Source of the DNA: Streptomyces cinerochromogenes
GTDB taxonomy: Bacteria > Actinomycetota > Actinomycetes > Streptomycetales > Streptomycetaceae
Direction of reading: 5' to 3'
Length of the DNA: 64,000 nt
Assembly: GCF_014648635.1 (NCBI RefSeq)
Contig: NZ_BMRM01000015.1
Coordinates: forward strand, 1 to 64,000
The stretch's first letter is position 1. Every line of letters begins with the position of its first letter. The translations under genes were made by a program, and so were the position numbers. The notes under the pieces were generated by a model, which was not told where the DNA came from, did no database searches, and saw nothing but the letters and a program-made list of their open reading frames with translations. Shown one piece after another: positions 59,573-64,000 of this stretch.

Positions 59573-59626
59573 CGCGGAGAGCCGACGCCGTGGCGTGGTG
59601 CCGGCGCCGTGGCGCCCTGGCCGGTC

Positions 59627-59815
59627 CTACAGGGCGGGACCGGCCAGGAGGATCGCCAGCAGGACCGCGCCGGCCGAGCTGACGGCCGGGCTCTTGGCCC
59701 GCAGGCCGACGGTGAGCAGCAGCACGCCGACGATGCCGGCGGCCCCGAACCGCCACTCGACGGCCTGCTCGAAGCCGACGACGAGGAGGGCGGGGACGAG
59801 CGCGAGGACGGGCAT
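59627..59815 (-). CDS. Small membrane protein between devE and devA
   Basis: Protein of 62 residues with two membrane helices (about 2-17 and 24-60). The ATG at 59815 has AAAGGGGG upstream. It lies on the opposite strand between two paralogues; function unknown. Confidence 0.7.
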   Translation of the reverse strand: MPVLALVPALLVVGFEQAVEWRFGAAGIVGVLLLTVGLRAKSPAVSSAGAVLLAILLAGPAL

Positions 59816-59835
59816 GGACGTTCCCCCTTTCGGTC

Positions 59836-59864
59836 TGCCAACTCGACCAAGTTGGCAACCAACT
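59836..59864. promoter_or_regulatory. DevA/DevE-type operator
   Basis: TGCCAACT (59836-59843) is the exact reverse complement of AGTTGGCA (59850-59857), six bases apart. AGTTGG-CAA-CCAACT (59850-59864) overlaps it. Same core as the palindrome before devE. Confidence 0.75.
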
Positions 59865-59951
59865 CTGCTTAAGTTGTCCCCGCTTGGTAGTCATCCACAA
59901 ACAACTTTCCAACAACTGCCTCCAGATGGATCAGGGTTGTAGCGTTTGGTC

Positions 59952-60824
59952 GTGACCCAGGAGAACGTGGCAGTGAACGGCAGCGGGCGGCTCACGCCCC
60001 AGCAGATCGCCGACACCCTGCGCGAACGCATCCGGACCGGCATCCTCCGCGTCGGTGCGCGACTGCCCACGCAGGCCGAGCTGGCCGAGGAGTTCGGCGT
60101 GGAGCGCGGTGCCGTACGCCAGGCCCTGCGCGTGCTCCAGGAGGACGGCCTGCTCAGCAACGTCAGCAAGGGCAGCCCGCCCCGGGTCGCCGGGCCGGCC
60201 CCCGCGCGCGAGGAGCCGCAGCCCACCATGGTGGCCCTCGCGCCCCGGCTGACCGAGGCGTTCTCCGTGCCGCACGTGCGCATCGACGCCGTCTGCCTGA
60301 CCGCGCAGAGCCTGATCCCCGCCCTCGGCGAGCCGCTGCGCCTGATCCACGACGGCCGGCTCAGGCCCGAGCGGATCGACGTCCGCGTCCTGCTGCCGTC
60401 CCGGGACATCAACCTGGCCTTCCCGGTCCCGGTCGACTCCGGCAGCGCCGACGGCGCCGTCCACGAGCGCTGGCTGGCGATGCGCAACGCCCAGGGGCAG
60501 GTGCTCCAGTACAACCTCCAGGCCCTGCGCGGCACCCACGACATCGACGTCCACGTCACCTTCCGGGCCCTGCCGTTCACCCCTCCGGCCAAGCTGTACC
60601 TGCTCAACGGCGCGGAGGCGCTGTTCGCGTACTACATGGTCGAGCGCCGCGAGGAGCCCACGGAGAGCGGAATGCTGGAGATGTACGACACCCTCGGCTC
60701 CGAATCGCTGCTGTTCTCCTTCGAGAAGCGGGCGGGGCAGCGGGACGCGGCGTTCGTGGAGCAGTCGCAGATGTGGTTCGACGCCCTCTGGGAAACCATC
60801 ACGACGGACCTGACACTCTCCTAG
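59952..60824 (+). CDS. devA: GntR-family developmental regulator DevA
   Basis: Protein of 290 residues, clearly homologous to DevE over its full length. DevA of S. coelicolor is needed for normal aerial growth. It is followed by devB in a TAGTG overlap. TAGCGT (59940-59945) ends six bases before the GTG. Confidence 0.9.
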   Translation: MTQENVAVNGSGRLTPQQIADTLRERIRTGILRVGARLPTQAELAEEFGVERGAVRQALRVLQEDGLLSNVSKGSPPRVAGPAPAREEPQPTMVALAPRLTEAFSVPHVRIDAVCLTAQSLIPALGEPLRLIHDGRLRPERIDVRVLLPSRDINLAFPVPVDSGSADGAVHERWLAMRNAQGQVLQYNLQALRGTHDIDVHVTFRALPFTPPAKLYLLNGAEALFAYYMVERREEPTESGMLEMYDTLGSESLLFSFEKRAGQRDAAFVEQSQMWFDALWETITTDLTLS

Positions 60825-61573
60825 TGACTTCTGATGCGACTTCTGATGCGCCTTCTGTTGCGAGTGAGAACGAGAAGCTTCGGGAACTGATCACATCGGT
60901 CCGGGTCGTGCTGTGGGACTTCGACGGGCCGATCTGCCGGCTCTTCGCCCGGCACCGCGCCGAGCGGGTGGCCGCCGACCTGGTCGACTGGCTGGAGCGG
61001 CAGGGCCTGCGCGGGCTGCTCAGCGAGACCGAACGGGAGACGCTGGACCCCCAGGTGGTGCTGCGTGCCGTGGGACGCCGGCGGCCGGGCAGCGACCTCG
61101 TCGCCGGCCTGGAGGAGCGCCTCACCCAGGAGGAGCTGCGGGCCGCCGCCTCCGCGCTGCCCACCGCCTACGCCGACCCGCTCATCCGCACCTGGACGGC
61201 CGTCGGCGCCCGCCTGGCCGTCACCACCAACAACTCGCCCCGCGCCGCCCGCACCTACCTCGAATCCCGGGGCCTGACTGGCTGCTTCGCCCCTCACCTG
61301 TACGGCCGTACCGAGCACCTGCACCATCTCAAGCCGCACCCGCACTGCCTCAACCGGGCGCTGAACGCGATGGGCGCCGCCCCCGACGCCGCCCTGATGA
61401 TCGGCGACTCCCTCGCGGACCTGGCGGCGGCCCGCGGCGCCGGGGTGCCCTTCCTGGGCTACGCGCGCGACGCGGGCAAGGAGAAACACCTGCGGGCGGC
61501 GGGCGCGCGACACGTCGTCCAGTCGCTGGAGCCGCTGTTGCGGCTGCTCCGGAGGGGACGTCCGGTCGGCTAG
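60824..61573 (+). CDS. devB: HAD-superfamily hydrolase DevB
   Basis: Protein of 249 residues: DFDGP (motif I, about 32-36), TTNN (motif II), KPHPH with Lys (motif III) and IGDSLADL (motif IV). It is a phosphatase-type hydrolase; substrate unknown. The start is GTG overlapping the devA stop. Its first codons include a 12-base tandem repeat coding TSDATSDA. Confidence 0.9.
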   Translation: MTSDATSDAPSVASENEKLRELITSVRVVLWDFDGPICRLFARHRAERVAADLVDWLERQGLRGLLSETERETLDPQVVLRAVGRRRPGSDLVAGLEERLTQEELRAAASALPTAYADPLIRTWTAVGARLAVTTNNSPRAARTYLESRGLTGCFAPHLYGRTEHLHHLKPHPHCLNRALNAMGAAPDAALMIGDSLADLAAARGAGVPFLGYARDAGKEKHLRAAGARHVVQSLEPLLRLLRRGRPVG

Positions 61574-61767
61574 CATTCGGCTCGTCCGAGTCACCGCTCG
61601 GGGCGCGTGCCCATGTCCGTGGCGCACGCGCGTGTTCGTGCGTAGGGAGCGGCGACGGCCGGTCCTCGGGCGCCCGCCGGGCACAGACGAGTGGCGGACC
61701 ACCCGCGCGGCTGCTCGACTGGCCTTTCGACCCTTCCCTTTTCGCACGACCGACCCCGGAGCGGCCA

Positions 61768-63954
61768 GTGGGCGCACCGCCTGTTCCCCGTGCCGCCCGG
61801 ACGGACGCCGTCCTCCGGGAGTTCGTGGCCCGCGCCGTCAGGGAGGGCCGGGCGAGCAGCGGCTACCACCACCGCAACCACGTCGTGCCGTTGACCGGGC
61901 CGCCGGCCGCGCTGCTGGGCCGGGAGCCGGGGACCCTGGTGACCGTGCGGGTGCCGCGCCCGGACGCGGTGCCGGTGGTGATCCGGACCTGGCCCGGCGA
62001 GCCGGAGATCCTGCGGGCGGTGCGCGGAGTGCTCCCGCGGGTGCCCGAGTGCCTGGCCGCGGGGCCCGGCTTCGCCGTCCACAGCTTTGTGGACGGCGCG
62101 GTCCTCGCCGACGTCTGCGGTCCCGGCAAACCGGTCGACGGGCCGCTGCTGACGGAGCTGGCGGAGCTGCTCGCCGCCGTCGTCCAGGTCCGCGGCGGCG
62201 CCCTGCCGCCCCTCCCGGCCCACTGGCCCGGCAACCACACCGACTCCCAGGGCTTCCTGCGCACCCTCGCCCACCTCGCCGACCAGCAGATCCGGCGGCC
62301 CCACCAGCAGCGCTACGGCGGCCTGTTCACCGCCCTCGGCGTGCCCGAGGACGCCCTGGCGCGGTTCGCCGACCGGGTCCCGGCGATGACCCGGCGACCG
62401 TTCGGGCTGCTCCACGGCGACCTGCACCGCGGCAACCTGGTCCTGCCGGCCGACGGCGGCCCGCCGCACTGCGTGGACTGGGAACTGGCGTGCTACGGCG
62501 ACCCGTTGCACGACCTCGCCGTCCACCTGGTGCGCATGCGCTACCCCGAGCACCAGCGGCGCGAGGTCGTCGACGCCTGGGCCGAGGCCGTCCACCGGGT
62601 ACGGCCCGCCGCCACCGCCGGGCTCTCCCGGGACCTGCGGCACTACCTCGCCTTCGAGCACGCCCAGTCCCTGTACGCCGACGTGATCCGGGCCGCCCGC
62701 TCGCTGGAGCGGTCCTTCGGCCGGGAGCGGCTGGCGCGGGCGACGGCCGCCGTCCGGGACGCCCTGCGGGCCGCCGCCGGGCCGCTGCGGCTCGGCCGGG
62801 TGCCGGAAGCGGACGAGATCGAGCGGATCCTGTTCCGCCGCGGGGCGTCGGGCAGTCCGGGCAGGCGGGTCATCGGCTGGACCCCGGACCGGCGCGTCCC
62901 CGAGCACCCCGACTTCCCCCGCTCCGCGGTCGCCGACGCGCTGTTCCTGGAGGGCGCCGCCCCGGCCGGCCGGGTGTTCAAGGGGGCCGCGCACCTGAAC
63001 ACGGTGCTCCGGGTGCCCGGCACGCCGTTCCCGGTCGTCGTCCGCCGCGAGGCGACCGTCGTGCTGCGGCGCGAGACCGGCTTCCTCAGCGAGCACGCCG
63101 TGCTCCGGGCGATCGAGCGGTCCGGCGTGCCGGTGGCCGCGCCCCGGGTGCTGGCCCTGGGGGAGAGCCACGCGAGGGACCCCGGTCTGCCGTACCGCGC
63201 GGACCGCTTCGCCGTCCACACCTACGAGGGCGCCGCCGACCTCGGCCGCCGCCCCGAGCACCCGGTGCACGGCCTGCGGCCGCACGAGGCGGACTGCCTG
63301 GTCGACCAGCTGGCCGCGCTGACCCGGGTCGACCACGCCCCGCTCGACCCGCTCGGCGGACCGCCCCGCTTCTACGACTGGCTCAGCGACCAGCTCGTGG
63401 CCCTGGTCGCCGGCCTGCCCAGGGCGTCCCAGCAGCTGGCCCGCCTCCTCGGGCTGCCCGACACCCCCCGGCTGCGCGAGATCCTCGCCCGGCACCGGGT
63501 CACCCCCCGCGCCCCCGCCCTGCTGCACGGCGACCTCAACCCGTGGAACCTGGTGCGCCGCGACGACGGGCCGCCGCTCACCCTGATCGACTGGGAGATG
63601 GCGCTGGTCGGCGACCCGCTGTACGACCTGGTCCGGCACATGCACCTCACCCCGACCCGCCCGGAGATCCGGGACCGCATGTTCCGCCGCTGGGAGACCC
63701 GGCTGGACCCGCGCTTCACCCGGGGCTGGCAGCAGGACTGGCGGGTGTACCGCTGGACCGAGATCGTCCGCTCGGCCTACGTCGACCTCGACCGCCTGGT
63801 CACCGGGGCCGCCCTGGACGCGCCGAACGTGCGGCGCGCGGTGGAGTCGTACGCCATGACGCTGGCCGCGGCCACCGCCTCCCTGGGCCTGTCGTCCCGG
63901 CGGCGCGGCGGTCCGGACCTGGCCTGGCCGCCGGTGCCGGGCGGTGCTGCGTAG
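61768..63954 (+). CDS. Protein with two aminoglycoside-phosphotransferase-like kinase domains
   Basis: Protein of 728 residues. The first APH/choline-kinase-like domain has HGDLHRGNL and CVDWELACYGDP. The second has HGDLNPWNL and LIDWEMALVGDP. Both keep the catalytic Asp and the second metal-binding Asp. So two small-molecule kinases are joined in one chain. The start is GTG at 61768 with GGAG upstream. Substrates unknown. The 194-base gap before it holds nothing convincing. Confidence 0.85.
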   Translation: MGAPPVPRAARTDAVLREFVARAVREGRASSGYHHRNHVVPLTGPPAALLGREPGTLVTVRVPRPDAVPVVIRTWPGEPEILRAVRGVLPRVPECLAAGPGFAVHSFVDGAVLADVCGPGKPVDGPLLTELAELLAAVVQVRGGALPPLPAHWPGNHTDSQGFLRTLAHLADQQIRRPHQQRYGGLFTALGVPEDALARFADRVPAMTRRPFGLLHGDLHRGNLVLPADGGPPHCVDWELACYGDPLHDLAVHLVRMRYPEHQRREVVDAWAEAVHRVRPAATAGLSRDLRHYLAFEHAQSLYADVIRAARSLERSFGRERLARATAAVRDALRAAAGPLRLGRVPEADEIERILFRRGASGSPGRRVIGWTPDRRVPEHPDFPRSAVADALFLEGAAPAGRVFKGAAHLNTVLRVPGTPFPVVVRREATVVLRRETGFLSEHAVLRAIERSGVPVAAPRVLALGESHARDPGLPYRADRFAVHTYEGAADLGRRPEHPVHGLRPHEADCLVDQLAALTRVDHAPLDPLGGPPRFYDWLSDQLVALVAGLPRASQQLARLLGLPDTPRLREILARHRVTPRAPALLHGDLNPWNLVRRDDGPPLTLIDWEMALVGDPLYDLVRHMHLTPTRPEIRDRMFRRWETRLDPRFTRGWQQDWRVYRWTEIVRSAYVDLDRLVTGAALDAPNVRRAVESYAMTLAAATASLGLSSRRRGGPDLAWPPVPGGAA

Positions 63955-63963
63955 GCTCCCCCC

Positions 63964-64000
63964 ATGGGCGAGATGGGTCTGCGTGAGCGCAAGAAGCAGC
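63964..64000 (+). CDS. Start of a TetR-family regulator (cut by window end)
   Basis: The first codons read MGEMGLRERKKQ, a typical TetR N terminus. TAGGCT (63952-63957) ends six bases before the ATG, so it is probably leaderless. An in-frame ATG at 63973 is possible. The rest lies outside. Confidence 0.6.
   Translation, partial: MGEMGLRERKKQ

Overview
The window is a stretch of Streptomyces chromosome. The evidence is very high G+C with strong G/C bias at third codon positions, GTG and TTG starts, and the gene content: GlnR, Nur, RsiG, DevA/DevE-type regulators, the mycothiol gene mshD, XRE/DUF397 and DUF6879 genes. From memory, the order follows the S. coelicolor core region around SCO4126-SCO4192. 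No rRNA or tRNA gene, CRISPR array or intact insertion sequence was seen.

Layout. (1) 634-7739, minus strand: a six-gene type IV secretion-like cluster (coupling-protein-like, VirB4 ATPase, VirB4 N-domain protein, VirB6-like, VirB8-position and VirB2-like proteins). It matches the cmdABCDEF membrane-protein cluster known to affect differentiation. A bifunctional lytic transglycosylase/NlpC-P60 enzyme lies 3 kb away (10824-11825). A TetR/SDR pair and a secreted trypsin-like protease lie between. (2) 12063-27297: a phosphate and polyphosphate hub with a PAP2 phosphatase, pstSCAB behind a PhoP box, a PiT transporter with a DUF47 PhoU-like partner, and a ppk-CHAD-NUDIX operon. csoR with its own operator and a lipoprotein gene lie inside it. 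(3) 27580-32191: a GntR-controlled ABC exporter operon, a decayed ECF sigma gene and mshD. (4) 32351-43655: a secreted 5'-nucleotidase, a fused pectate lyase/pectin methylesterase, an NmrA/MarR pair, a two-component system beside an HtrA-like protease, a LacI regulator and GlnR. (5) 43911-46273: a hydrolase, a MoaD/ThiS-like protein and a Q-rich membrane protein.

(6) 46353-51441 is an accessory island. It holds a PIMT-like methyltransferase whose start overlaps the stop of a 45-residue Asp/Pro/Gly-rich peptide gene, an XRE regulator with a DUF6879 protein and a small acidic protein, and a second XRE-DUF397 pair with a triple direct-repeat operator. The peptide-methyltransferase couple is the best candidate for an undescribed peptide-modifying system here. 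(7) 51541-58329: a DUF1416-sulfurtransferase pair behind a cysteine-containing leader peptide with hairpins, DUF2993 and DUF3099 proteins, a DsrE-like protein, a 32-residue membrane peptide, a nitrobindin-like protein, Nur, YgfZ, D-aminoacyl-tRNA deacylase and the c-di-GMP-dependent anti-sigma RsiG. (8) 58664-64000: the devE/devA/devB developmental cluster, a protein with two kinase-like (APH) domains and the first codons of a TetR regulator.

Two themes run through the window. Twelve genes have a TANNNT -10 hexamer ending 6-7 nt before the start codon and so look leaderless. Many intergenic spaces hold well-formed inverted or direct repeats acting as likely operators (PhoP, CsoR, MarR, GntR, XRE) or terminators.
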